Shown here piece by piece: positions 21,467-31,342 of a stretch of DNA of 64,000 bases. The stretch spans positions 60,749,968 to 60,813,967 of the forward strand of contig CM055273.1 of assembly GCA_029237695.1 (NCBI GenBank), in the 5' to 3' direction. This DNA comes from Conchocele bisecta. Lineage: Eukaryota > Mollusca > Bivalvia > Lucinida > Thyasiridae. Position 1 is the first letter of the stretch; each line of letters starts with the position of its first letter. The notes under the pieces are model-generated. The model did not search any database and was not told where the DNA came from. It worked only from the letters and a program-made list of their open reading frames with translations. A program made the position numbers and the translations under genes.

Positions 21467-21898
21467 ATGGGCCACAGCTTGACTATCGCTGGTGTGGATG
21501 ATGTGCCAGTGGAGATTAATATGGGGGTACGTCTGGAGCGTAGAGATCTTTCCTCAAGTCATGAAGAGGCCGATCCCATCCTCGTCCAGCATGCCATATC
21601 ACGGTGTATGCAAGGGGAGAAGGTGAGAGTCGTCTCTGATGACACAGATGTGTTCCTTCTTCTTGTCCATGTCTATGTCTCCCACAAGTGTACAAGTGAT
21701 CTGTACATGTGCTCCCCAGTTTCAGATCGTTCGATTGTGGATCTCAGAGCAACTGCTCAGAAGCACAAAGACACCACAAAGGCCATCCTGGTGATGCATG
21801 CGCTAACAGGGACTGATACTGTCGCAGCAACTTACAACGTGGGAAAAAGTCAGCACTCAAGGCCCTACAAGCAATTGACCCAGATAGTTTGTCCATAA
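21467..21898 (+). pseudogene. Academ-like protein, XPG/FEN-type catalytic half (fragment 5)
   Basis: Contains LSSSHEEADPILVQHAISRC (HEEAD at about 21560) and RVVSDDTDVFLLLVHVY (about 21628-21675). These parallel the XPG-I acidic pairs that bind two metal ions. MHALTGTDTVAATYNVGK (about 21796-21850) corresponds to the GxD plus helix-hairpin-helix region that binds DNA backbone. After VGK one base is missing: the correct continuation (KSALKALQAIDPDSLSIIG) is in the frame of the next fragment. The expected activity is structure-specific endonuclease, used in transposition. Confidence 0.7.
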
Positions 21899-22371
21899 TT
21901 GGTGTCCCTCAAGCCGATCTCAATGAAGTATGCAGCTCATCAAGTGCCTTCTTGATTGCCTGCTTTGGTAAGACATATGCTGACTGCAAATCAATGAGCG
22001 AGTGTCGCCTCAAAATGTGGAAGAAAAAAACAGGAGCTGGCGCATCTATCAAGCTGTCTAGACTACCACCTACAACTGAAGCAGCCAATGAAAATATCAA
22101 GAGAGGGCACTACCAAATGGCACACTGGATGACAGCCATGTCCGGCATGCCACCACCACTCAGTCCAAAGGACCATGGATGGGAGCAGGATGGCTTTGTC
22201 CTGAAGCCCTGTGCCGTCACACCAGGGACAAAACTGGCTCATGATGAGATCCTACAAATGGTACGGTGTGGGTGTGAAAAGTCGGCTTGTAAGGGTGCAA
22301 TTTGTAAGTGTAGCCTCATCGGTTGCACAGTGTTTTGTGCCTGTGAAGCCGGTCCATTGTGTCTCCATTGA
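21846..22371 (+). pseudogene. Academ-like protein, C-terminal part with CXC cysteine cluster (fragment 6)
   Basis: Continues the nuclease in frame from about 21846 and ends with MVRCGCEKSACKGAICKCSL followed by IGCTVFCACEAGPLCLH and a stop. Nine cysteines are packed in about 35 residues with C-x-C, CKxxxCKC and C-x-C spacing, like a tesmin/TSO1-type CXC DNA-binding motif. A C-terminal Cys cluster of this kind is common in proteins of this family as I recall them. Confidence 0.65.
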
Positions 22372-22387
22372 CCAAGAGATCAGAGAT

Positions 22388-22442
22388 ATCAGATGATGAT
22401 GAAGCTGAGTGTAATGATGAAGGCGATGATGATGATGAGGAT
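22388..22442 (+). repeat. GATGAT-type microsatellite inside the Academ-like element
   Basis: Imperfect GAT repeats just after the stop codon; 22450-22800 is non-coding and leads into the right inverted repeat. Confidence 0.6.
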
Positions 22443-22801
22443 GGTCAATAAACCATAGACTCAACAGCACAAGTTGTACAACATATACAAACAATAATAA
22501 CAACATAAATGTATAAAAATTATGGTGCCACTACTAGGCCTAGATCTATATATTTCTTTTGAAAGTGTTAATTTGAAATATGGCATTTCCGTGTTGTCTC
22601 GTGTGATCTAAAATGACCCCAAAATGACCCCAAAATTGACCTCGACTATCTGACGTTAAATACCATGGGTTATCAACTTAATACTCCAATACACCAATAG
22701 TTTGGTAACACGAGCATCCAAATTGGCCTATAACTTGCTGAGATATGTCATTTTCAGATCTTATTGGCCCGAAATGACCTCGATGTTGACCTTGAACATG
22801 T

Positions 22802-23098
22802 GATCCCGACCTCAAATTGCTTCAATGACCTCAGCAATTGACTCAGCATCCCAGAAAACATTTAATTTGATGTCAAAATCATCAGAATCGGCCCATTATT
22901 TGCTGAGATATGCTACTCTTTGTTTTTGGTCGACGCGGGTGGCAGCCATTTTGAAAATATGCGAATAAAAAAATTGCCACTGCCCAAATTTAATGTTATC
23001 ATCCAGAAATGTTGACTAGGGGTCCTAAGGATGCCAAAAATGCAAATATCTCTATGACTTGTTTTTTTAAGGGGTTCAGCTTGATTTCCCCCTGACTA
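22802..23098. repeat. Right terminal inverted repeat of the Academ-like element
   Basis: Complement of the left repeat, ending TTTCCCCCTGACTA, followed by ATA. Confidence 0.8.
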
Positions 23099-23139
23099 AT
23101 ACCTTTTCATCACTGGTGGTAGTTAGTACACTAATATAT

Positions 23140-23367
23140 GTGGTTGTGACTGGAGAAATGGGTCTTGTTGGTTTTGTAACCAGTGTTGCTCCTGATCAAA
23201 TAGCACACTCTTGTAGCCTGGTAAAAATCTATTTTGCTTGTTAGAATCACGACATTGATGGAATGGCCAACAATGCAGATCCTGATCAGACTGCGAATGC
23301 ACAGACTGATCTGGATCTACACTTATCGCAAAACCAATAAGCCCCATTTAATCAGTCAGAGCCACAT
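23140..23367. mobile_element. MITE family E, full copy
   Basis: GTGGTTGTGACTGGAGAAAT to the inverted arm ending CAGTCAGAGCCACA. It lies 40 bp outside the Academ-like element. Confidence 0.7.
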
Positions 23368-23388
23368 ATTAAATGATCACTGTTGGTT

Positions 23389-23801
23389 CTGTTTGTTTGT
23401 TTATTGTTTGTTTGTTTATTGGTGTTTAACGGCCTATCAACAGCTAAGGTCATGTAAGGCCGGGCAAACGGGTTCGATCCCGTTTTAACCTGCTGCATTG
23501 GGGGGAATTTCCAAAATCAGAACTGAATATTTACATCGAGAAACAATATATTCAGCCCTGAAATTAGAATAACCTGACCTGGTGGCAGGTCCATACCACA
23601 CCAAACTCACTTGGCCCCTTCCCCTAAATTAGGATTACGAATAATCGTAATACTCACATAAGGGGTATAACCAGATTCAACTGTCACATACAAAATGGCA
23701 AAGACGTATGTGAGGGCCAAACCAGGTCTCCAGTCGGAATTCCGGTAAGGATGAACCCCGATCGTTAAATTACCCATCGCTTGCACCCACCTTCCACCCA
23801 C
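23389..23801 (-). repeat. SINE-like family S2, best full-length copy with 14-bp target duplication
   Basis: Flanked by GATCACTGTTGGTT at 23375-23388 and again at 23802-23815. Read on the minus strand it starts TGGGTGGAAGGTGGGTGCAA and runs to GATAGGCCGTTAAACACCAA, then (ATAAACAAACAAAC)n. The simple-sequence tail and long target duplication indicate retrotransposition. No A/B box is clear in the head, though CGGGATCGAACCCG occurs near the 3' part. Confidence 0.75.
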
Positions 23802-23815
23802 GATCACTGTTGGTT

Positions 23816-24353
23816 TAAAATAACATTTGACATCATGGACCCTGCTACTTGTGGCCCCCACGGTCAGTTGAAGCAATTGCCAAAGCAAGCTGAACCGAGC
23901 TGTGATTCATGGGGTGGTTTCATTGGAAAGGTGGACCGACTTTTGAAGAAATATTTTATCAAGACTGATCCTATAGCTCTGGACAGGGGTGTGAGCAGCA
24001 GAATGTGAGAAAAAAGGAAATTAGTAGTATAAAATGGGAGAAAAGAAAAGAGGAAACCCATTCACCCACCTCACAAAAGTATGATTTTTGGGCAGTTTCA
24101 ACACTGCACTTTTTTCTTGTTTTATTTTATTTAAAAAGAGGAAATTCGCTAAAAAGAGGAAATTCTCTGAAAAGAGGAAAATTCAAACCCGTCTGGAGCT
24201 TTCATCTGACTGGGTGGTCTCATGCATCCATTTTATAGTAAAGTCAAAGCAAGGATTGATTGATTGATTGGGTTTATACATCTGTCATGTCATATACAGC
24301 AAGGTCATATACAGACGGGAACACTCCTGTATGGGGAGAGTATCATACATTCC
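23816..24353. other. Intergenic stretch, nothing recognised
   Basis: Contains a short AAAAAGAGGAAATTCTCTGA-like triplicate around 24135-24185 but no exon or known repeat. Confidence 0.45.
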
Positions 24354-24591
24354 TTAACCCTTAGAAAGCCGGAACCAAAAATTGTCGTCTGCTGCCGTTT
24401 CATATTGTTCTCTTCTCTTAGTAAAAACATGGCTTGGCAGCATTTGAGAATCATTTCCATAGGAATGGCAGCATTTGAGAATCATTTCCATAGGAAATGA
24501 TTCTCAAATGCTGTCAAATCTTGTTTTTGATGAGAAAATGAAAAAAAATAAACAGCAGACGACAAATTTTAATTAAGCATTGTAAGGGTTA
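24354..24591. mobile_element. MITE family C variant with an internal duplication
   Basis: TTAACCCTTAGAAAGCCGGA to TTGTAAGGGTTA. The block GGCAGCATTTGAGAATCATT is present twice in tandem, which lengthens one arm of the hairpin. Confidence 0.65.
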
Positions 24592-24611
24592 TGGAGGAAT
24601 TCATAGCCAAG

Positions 24612-26095
24612 ATACAAATGGGGCCGCGCCATACGAAAACCGGGCTTAATGACAACGTCATGAAAAGCGGTAAACGACGTCGGAAAAACGACGTTTCAAA
24701 TTGTCTAGCGTTCAAAGTTCACAGTTTGCCCTCCCATTTACGTTTACTGGTGTCAATTAACATTAAGTGTGAACAGAAAACGGAAAATGATAACTTACTG
24801 AAACTTTCACTAATATGAGACGCGATACCTTGTACCTCGGTACACATATTATGACGTTATGACTTGACGTCACGTACTTGTGACGTCATTGAACGTGAAT
24901 ACATGTTTGACGTTATGGCCATGGTGTCGTGACAAAATATTATAGCAAGGATACTTGCACGAGTTCCTCGCAGCATCAATGACTTAGAAATGCTTCAGGC
25001 GCTGTACATTGTAGCCTAACTGTCGTTCTTTGACATTTTTTCTATTTTTTGTCTGTTGTCCTTATGAATTCAAAATGGTGGACGCATAATTTAACTGGCT
25101 ACATATCAAGAGAAGTCTTCGCTTACACTGCACTTTGGTTCCTAAATAATCTTAAATATGAACAACCTAGTGTATGCCAACGATATTACCATCTATTATC
25201 TTGGTGAATTGAGACTTTTGAACAATTCTATCCAGTACTTAGCCAATGATATGCCATTTAATGCCACTCATTTTATCATAAATGGAGGTAGACAGGCATC
25301 TATATAATGACATAAATATCCGGGGTTTGTATTGAATTTAAAATAAATGCATCAACATATTAATTGGAAATGTGATGGTCATAAACTTGCTTTTGTAGTC
25401 GAAAGTGCTTTTGTAGTATCAAATCATCAGTTTATCACTTGACTGCATAATAATGTATATCAGGCGATGGTAATGCGATCCTCAAGAAAGACACACGGCG
25501 ACAATTATAAGGTATCTGCCAGGTATCGTGTTTTGTCACAAAGTTAATGTTATAAGCGGCCTACTGCCTACTTTAAAATATGTTGTCGTATACGAAATGT
25601 TAAATGATGTCACTATTATTCCCCAACATTATTTCAGACAGCAGAAAACAACAGGGAAACGCCTCACTCTGCCTTATTTGAAAATGATTCATACGAAATT
25701 ACGTTACTTGGGCCGTTACATTAGCAACTGCAACACGAGCCATAAACTTTATTTTCATACTTTGTCTTGGCCTAATGGGAGACACTTGGCCAGGCTACGA
25801 GATATCCAAATTTGGTTGACATGCGATAAAAGATGACAAATCTATAGGACTTGTCCGGATCAACACCCCTTGTATACGTCATTGATAAAAAACGTCGTAA
25901 TTTCGACGTCATTGATCTAAAACGTCATATAAGTTTTTACCACGCGTCATAAAACTACTTTTAAAATGAACCATAATTGGATACATTGATAATTTTGGCG
26001 GCATATGGCTTTTAAAAGATGTACAATTCAGAATACGTGAAAAAGTAAAAACTGAAAATGTTGTCATTAAGCCCGGTTTTCGCACGGCGCGGCTC
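24612..26095. mobile_element. 1.5-kb sequence with ~36-bp terminal inverted repeats
   Basis: GCCGCGCCATACGAAAACCG at 24620, followed by GGCTTAATGACAAC, recurs as its complement at 26060-26094 (GTTGTCATTAAGCCCGGTTT then TCGCACGGCGCGGC). Between them the DNA is AT-rich, with several GACGTCA motifs. The 102-codon frame at 25528 matches nothing I know. Probably a non-autonomous DNA transposon. Confidence 0.5.
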
Positions 26096-26133
26096 AAATA
26101 TTCTCCCATCCTTCCGTCAAAAATATGATTTAA

Positions 26134-26225
26134 TCGTGTTTAACGGTCTGCCAACAGCTAAGGTCATTTTAGGCCGGGTTATCGTAGTCGAATCCCATAT
26201 TTGACCCGTTAGTCAAAGAAGGATT
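26134..26225 (-). repeat. SINE-like S2 3' fragment
   Basis: Contains TTTAACGGTCTGCCAACAGC and TAAGGTCATTTTAGGCCGGG only. Confidence 0.5.
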
Positions 26226-26242
26226 CATCGTGGAGACACAAG

Positions 26243-26605
26243 TTTGTTTGTTGGGGTTTAACGGCCTATCAACAGCTAAGGTCATTTAAGGCCAGGGGGA
26301 AATCCCAAAATCAGAACTGAATATTTACAATAAACAAGAAATGCGTCTGTCGAACGCGGATGCCACCTGCAGCATATTTGAGAAACTGTGACAAAGTGGT
26401 TAACCGAAAAGTGTGACGGGCGGACGGACGGACGGACGGATGGACGGGACACGGACGGGGATGGACGGACGGACGGATGGATGGACAGACGGACGGTCCA
26501 AACATTATATGCCACCCGTTTCTTCGAAACCCGGTGGCATAAAAAACTATATATTCAGCCCTGAAATCAGAATAACACGAGTAAACTTCCATGCAGGGTC
26601 CACCC
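26243..26605 (-). repeat. SINE-like S2 copy split by a small P element
   Basis: GGGGTTTAACGGCCTATCAA ... GAATATTTACAATAAA continues after the insertion as AAACTATATATTCAGCCCTG. In other S2 copies these are contiguous. Confidence 0.6.
26334..26540 (+). mobile_element. Pearl-like (P) element, minimal form with (ACGG)n
   Basis: Starts ACAAGAAATGCGTCTGTCGA, has one unit, then a GGACGGACGGACGGATGGAC-type tract at 26417-26495, and ends with the hairpin ATGCCACCCGTTTCTTCGAA / ACCCGGTGGCAT. This ~207-bp copy shows the basic plan shared by the larger P elements. Confidence 0.7.
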
Positions 26606-26737
26606 ACCCCAAGAATGGAATAAGCTTCTGGATACTAGTATAACAAACAAGAACCACATATTAAATGACTATTGCATTTATTGCATTACGTGCGGGAAAA
26701 TCAGTAACAAATACATGTACAACCAAAGCTCACATAT

Positions 26738-26997
26738 AAATGAGACACGCATGTGGTTTTGTACCTACAACATGTGCGATATCTCATGAAAAAATATTTA
26801 CAACATTTACGATATTTACAGTAAATGACATCGAAATATGACGAAATTTTCATAGCAAATGCGGAATATATAATTCCGCATTTGCTTTGAAAATTTTGTC
26901 GTCTTTTGACATAATTTACAGAAAATATCACAGTTTCTGTAAATATATTTCACGAAAAATTGCACATGTTTCTAGGTACAAAATCACATGGTGTGTC
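26738..26997. mobile_element. MITE family H copy
   Basis: The outer arm GAGACACGCATGTGGTTTTG pairs with ACAAAATCACATGGTGTGTC. The inner arms carry AATGCGGAATATATAATTCC. Related copies: 37429-37669, 48719-48944, 55010-55235 and 55236-55449. Confidence 0.65.
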
Positions 26998-28062
26998 CCA
27001 AATATTGTATCATAAGGATTGAATGGAGTGGAAGGAATGGAGTGGGGCACCAACACAAAAGAGTATATCATATCATATCATAAGGAAGTGACATACTAAT
27101 GTACAAACACCAACACATTACAAACACAAACACATGAATAAACATGATAACCTTTATATGGGTCAGAAGGCATCGTATAACATGCTGCACTCATCTGACA
27201 AAAAGGCCCTTACACTGTCTACACCCTGTGTATATAGCCCAAAGTTAGAGGCTAAACTGTTTACTATTCAGTGATATCCTTAGCTCTTTGCATGCTGGGA
27301 AACATGTGAGCTATAAATAGTTCAAAATTAGCATATGAAAATTCATAATGTTTTCTTTTATTTCTGCATGTAACTATCATGAATATGTCTTGGAATTTCA
27401 TTACAATTGCGTCCAGAGGACGCAATACTAATGAAAATTTCCAAGACATATTTACAGAGAGAAAAAATAACAATACTCCTAATGTGTTGGTTGTTATGTT
27501 CACCGCTAGCATACAAGAGTTAATGTCGCTAGTGAACAAGGTAGAATTGGTAAGACATTCTGACACATTCTCCAAATTAGTACTAAAAAATCCACGGTTT
27601 GGCTGGCCGACACTGAGCGCAGCTCAAACTCATCCAACCAAACGTTCTGATTTTAAACATGAGAATGAAGAATGATCTCAGAAAGTCAGATTATGGTTGG
27701 CCAAAATTAAGCACTTCTTCGTTGTCATGTTCGAAAAATCAGGAAGTATGTTTGTTGAGGCTAAGCTGTGCTCAGCTTCTGACTGTTTAACTGGTACGGG
27801 TTCTGAACTGGGAATTAGCCAAACCCAGTTTTCATAACGTGTCACACACACATACAATCAACTTGAACAAATGTGTACATAACTTGATAAGGTGCAAACA
27901 TATATACAAGTGAAAGAAGAAAAAAAAAGTACAGTACTCTAAATATTAAGCTGTAAAATAGAAAGCTATTCTAAGACAGAAACGTGAACTGAATATTTTA
28001 AATGCTATATCGGATGGAACAATTTAACTGACATTATTGTATTATACATGAACAAGCATATA
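26998..28062. other. Intergenic stretch with two decayed foldbacks
   Basis: 27380-27455 is a palindrome (GTCTTGGAATTTCATTACAA and complement) related to 55847-55910. 27590-27790 carries the imperfect GGCTAAGCTGTGCTCAGCTT type of hairpin seen also at 35940-36010 and 49155-49210. No gene is recognised. Confidence 0.5.
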
Positions 28063-28246
28063 TGTGCCTCTGATTGGAAAAATGGGTTTATCAGTTTTGC
28101 GACCAGTTTAGACCAAGATCAGCCTATGCATCCGCACAGTCTGATCAGGATCTGCACTGTTCACCATTGCATCAATGAAACACCCATCATGCTTCTAGCA
28201 AGCTACACTTGATAAATAAGCCCCATTTCTTCAGTCAAAATCACAT
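28063..28246. mobile_element. MITE family E copy with internal deletion
   Basis: TGTGCCTCTGATTGGAAAAA to CCATTTCTTCAGTCAAAATC. Lacks the GAGTGTGCTATTTGATC block. Confidence 0.65.
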
Positions 28247-28348
28247 AGTTTTATCTGACAAAACTGGGCTTATTGACGTTGTAACCAGGAGATCTGTGTG
28301 ACCATCGTCTACGCTGGTATTATCTATAATTACACCCATTATGTATCC

Positions 28349-28550
28349 CAGAGCACCAGTTAAGGTGCGTAATTTGATCAACTTTGGGGAGACTTTCGTT
28401 ATTTCTTCGCCAAAATTGGCAAGTTGGGAGTGCTTTAGAATCGTCTGGATGAGACGATTTTAAAGCAATCCCAACTTACCATTTTTCTTGAAGACATAAG
28501 AAAAATACCCGGAAAATTTGGTCCAATTACGCACCTTAACTGGAGCTCTG
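28349..28550. mobile_element. MITE family F with 5-bp target duplication
   Basis: CAGAGCACCAGTTAAGGTGC to its complement ending GGAGCTCTG. TATCC lies on both sides (28344-28348, 28551-28555). A near-perfect inner hairpin is built on GGCAAGTTGGGAGTGCTTTA. CAG ends with a 5-bp duplication suggest a hAT5-type parent. Confidence 0.75.
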
Positions 28551-28765
28551 TATCCTGTGCACAATACAGCTTATCAGCAGGCAGAATGAGTCGGGATGAT
28601 TTTTTACATCCATTCAAATACAAAGTCATATAAACATACCATAATAACCCCTTAATATTTGGACGCAATTTATTCTAGGAAACGCATACAAATGTCCCAC
28701 AACAAAGAGTCCCAACGTTTAGGGTTAGTATGGTTGGACTGTACTGGTTTATCGCAATGGCAATA

Positions 28766-28838
28766 TACAGTGAAATCTCTCTAAACCGGACACCCTGGGA
28801 GGTCCCCAGGGTGTCCGGCTTAGAGAGGTTTCACTGTA
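28766..28838. mobile_element. Minimal hairpin MITE family G (Tigger/pogo-like ends)
   Basis: TACAGTGAAATCTCTCTAAA to its complement ending TTTCACTGTA, almost only two arms with a CCTGGGAGGTCCCCAGG turn. CAGTGGAACCTCTCT-type ends at TA sites are typical of pogo/Tigger elements. Half copies lie at 28962-28990 and 61737-61765; other copies at 49390-49460 and 61880-61951. Confidence 0.65.
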
Positions 28839-29107
28839 AATCAGGCATTTGATCATTCTGAGCCATAGTTGTGTGCTATGCGATCACGAACAGACATTAT
28901 CACCGGTGATGTATACATGACCAAGAAATTCATCAACAATAAGATCACAGGTGTTTTCTTGGTGTCCAGTTTAGAGAGGTTCCACTGTATATGGATACAA
29001 GGTGTTTTGGGAAACCAATGGTGTTCAAATATTTATGGTTATTATGGTATTGCAAATTCAGCCATTTCGACTTGTGGGTGGGGGAGTGGTATGTGCGTGG
29101 AAGACAA

Positions 29108-29400
29108 GTAGCCTATTTCACCAACATTGCAAAGTATTCTTTTCTAGCAAAGTATACTTTGAGGGAGAAATTTTAAATTTTAGGATAATTTTATTCATTT
29201 TTATTATATACTGAATTTATTACATTATCACAGTATAATAATTCTGCAAACTTTTAATCATTAAATATATGCAGTCGTTAGTTCTATATGAAATAATGCA
29301 TTGCAGCAAAAATAAATGATTACTCCCTCAAAGTATACTTTGCTAGACAAGTATACTTTGCTAGATAAGTATACTTTGCAATTTTGATGAAATCGGCTAC
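29108..29400. mobile_element. MITE family A copy, central palindrome half deleted
   Basis: GTAGCCTATTTCACCAACAT to GATGAAATCGGCTAC. The core GCC...GGC stem has been cut to ACATTATCACAGTATAATAA, and the right arm has three instead of two AAGTATACTT boxes. Confidence 0.7.
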
Positions 29401-30194
29401 TGGGGCTGCAACAAAAGTAGATTTATTCAGTATTGAGCACTCACAGGTTTATGGAGTATTGTGCATCTACATTTTGCATAGTATCGATCCAATCTAAAGT
29501 CATTGATCGAAGCCCTGAACAGTAACTCAAGATTGGATCCATACTAGGTTTCATGTGTGCGCCAACTGGTCAGGAGCTACACTGGTCAGTGAGTTGATCA
29601 GTAAGTCCAAGTTTGCCATGACCTGTCACATTTACACAACTAGTATGCAACTAGATACATGGCGAATCCAGCAATGCATTGTTAGCAAATCTAGAAATGT
29701 GGCCTATCGGCACACGAATGCCCCCGCTGGCAGCCAAAGAAAACGAGGCACATTTGAAAACACAGAGGGCCAGAGAAGCATGGATTTGTCACAGCATGAA
29801 AGCAGACCATCAGAGCAATGAGTATGTGAAATATCAAGCAGATCCATGTAAGGAAACAGACATTATAAACACTTACCCGAGTTTCGAACACACCAAGTAT
29901 GTGATCTTGACCCTAGGCAGGACAATCGTGGATTTGTCACAGGGCGGTAGAGGACCATTAGAGCAATACGTGAGCGAAATATCAAGCAGATCAGTGCAAG
30001 CAAACAGAAATTATAAGGCAGTTGCGCGAGCGTTAAGGTTTTGAATGCACCAAGTATGTGACCTTGACCCTGGGCTTAGCGGTTATGGAACGATCATAGA
30101 TTTGTCACGGGGTGGTAGAGGACCATTAAAGCAGTGTGTGTGTGAATATCAAGCACATCTAATCAAGGAAACAGAAATTATAAGACATTTACCA

Positions 30195-30499
30195 GTAGCC
30201 TATTTCACCAACTTTGCAAAGTATACTTATCTAGCAAAGTATACTTTGAGGGAGAAATTTTCAATTTTAGGATAAATTTATTAATTTTTATTATACTGAA
30301 TTTATTACATTATCACAGCCATTTTGGCTGTGATAATGTAATAAATTCAGTATAATAATTATGCATACATTTAATCATCAAATATATGCAGTTGTTAGTT
30401 TTATATGAAATAACACATTTGAGGAAAAATAAATGATTACTCCCTCAAAGTATACTTTGCTAGAAAAGTATACTTTGCAATTTTGATGAAATGGGCTAC
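30195..30499. mobile_element. MITE family A nested in a P element
   Basis: GTAGCCTATTTCACCAACTT to GATGAAATGGGCTAC, with an intact core palindrome. Confidence 0.75.
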
Positions 30500-30578
30500 T
30501 GAGCATTACGGTTTCGAAAGCACCAAGTATGCGACCTTGACCCTAGGCTTAGCGGGGGCGAGACACAAGGTGATAGAG

Positions 30579-30904
30579 TTTGTTTGTTGGGGTTTAACGG
30601 CCTATCAACATTTAAGGCCGGGTCAATGGGTTTAATACTAAATCCCATATATTACAGGGGGGGGTGGTGAGGGAATCCCAAAATCAGAACTGAATATTTA
30701 CAATAACAAAACTATATATTTAGCCCTGAAATCAGAATAATCCTGATCTAATGCCAGGTCCTCGCCACACCAGAATCACTTGGCCCCTCCCAAAAGCAGT
30801 AGGATCAGTAATAATCTTACTACTTTTATAATGGGCAATAACCCAATTCAACTCCCAGGTAACAAAAGAGCCAAAGATAAAAAAGTACCTAAGGGCCAAA
30901 CCAG
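30579..30904 (-). repeat. SINE-like S2 nested in a P element, 15-bp target duplication
   Basis: Flanked on both sides by CACAAGGTGATAGAG (30564-30578, 30905-30919). On the minus strand it is 5'-truncated at ...CTGGTTTGGCCC and ends in CAAACAAAC. The truncation at the head is as expected for target-primed reverse transcription. Confidence 0.75.
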
Positions 30905-31126
30905 CACAAGGTGATAGAGGACAATTAGAGCAATGTGTGTGTGAAATATCCAGCAGATCCGTGCAAGGAAACAGAAATTATAAAACATTTACCCCGAGTG
31001 TTAAGGTTTCAAATACACAAAGTATGTGACCTTGACCCTGGGTGTAATATCAAACAGATCCGTGTGAGGAAACAGAAATTACAAGACATTTACGTACGGA
31101 ACGTACGGACGCCGGTAATACTATAT

Positions 31127-31304
31127 CAGGGATTCCGCTGGGGATAATAAAAAAATCGCCATTTCAAAAAATTGGCGATAAAAAATTACAATTTCGAAAA
31201 AAAAAAAAAAAAAAAAAATTTTCTTCGAAAATTGTCATTTTTTATCGCCAATTGTTTATTTTTATCGCCAATTACGAAAGTGGCGATCGCCAGCGGAATC
31301 CCTG
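31127..31304. mobile_element. Hairpin element with CAGGGATTCCGCTGG ends
   Basis: CAGGGATTCCGCTGG at 31127 pairs with CCAGCGGAATCCCTG at 31304. CTATAT lies on both sides (31121-31126, 31305-31310). The interior repeats ATCGCCA motifs around an A/T tract of ~20 A (31197-31219). Confidence 0.7.
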
Positions 31305-31342
31305 CTATATGCCCCCTCACAATTCGGTGGCGGGGGCATAAT

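Larger units (their letters stand above)
18751..23098 (+). mobile_element. Academ-like DNA transposon with XPG/FEN-type nuclease, 4.35 kb, inactivated
   Basis: The ends TAGTCAGGGGGAAA (18751) and its complement (ending 23098) open inverted repeats of about 300 bp (18751-19053 and 22802-23098). The trinucleotide ATA flanks both sides (18748-18750, 23099-23101), as expected for a 3-bp target duplication. The interior encodes, in broken frames on the plus strand, one ~1,100-residue protein. It has a conserved N-terminal region, a split nuclease of XPG/FEN type (VFVFD, HEEAD, SDDTDVF, LTGTDT) and a C-terminal CXC cysteine cluster. Academ elements are known for 3-4-bp duplications and an XPG-like nuclease region, so I assign it there by structure, not by a search. 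Frame breaks and a stop make it non-functional. Confidence 0.75.

Noticed and set aside
25528..25836. 102-codon plus-strand frame
   Set aside because: Lies inside an inverted-repeat element and shows no conserved motif.
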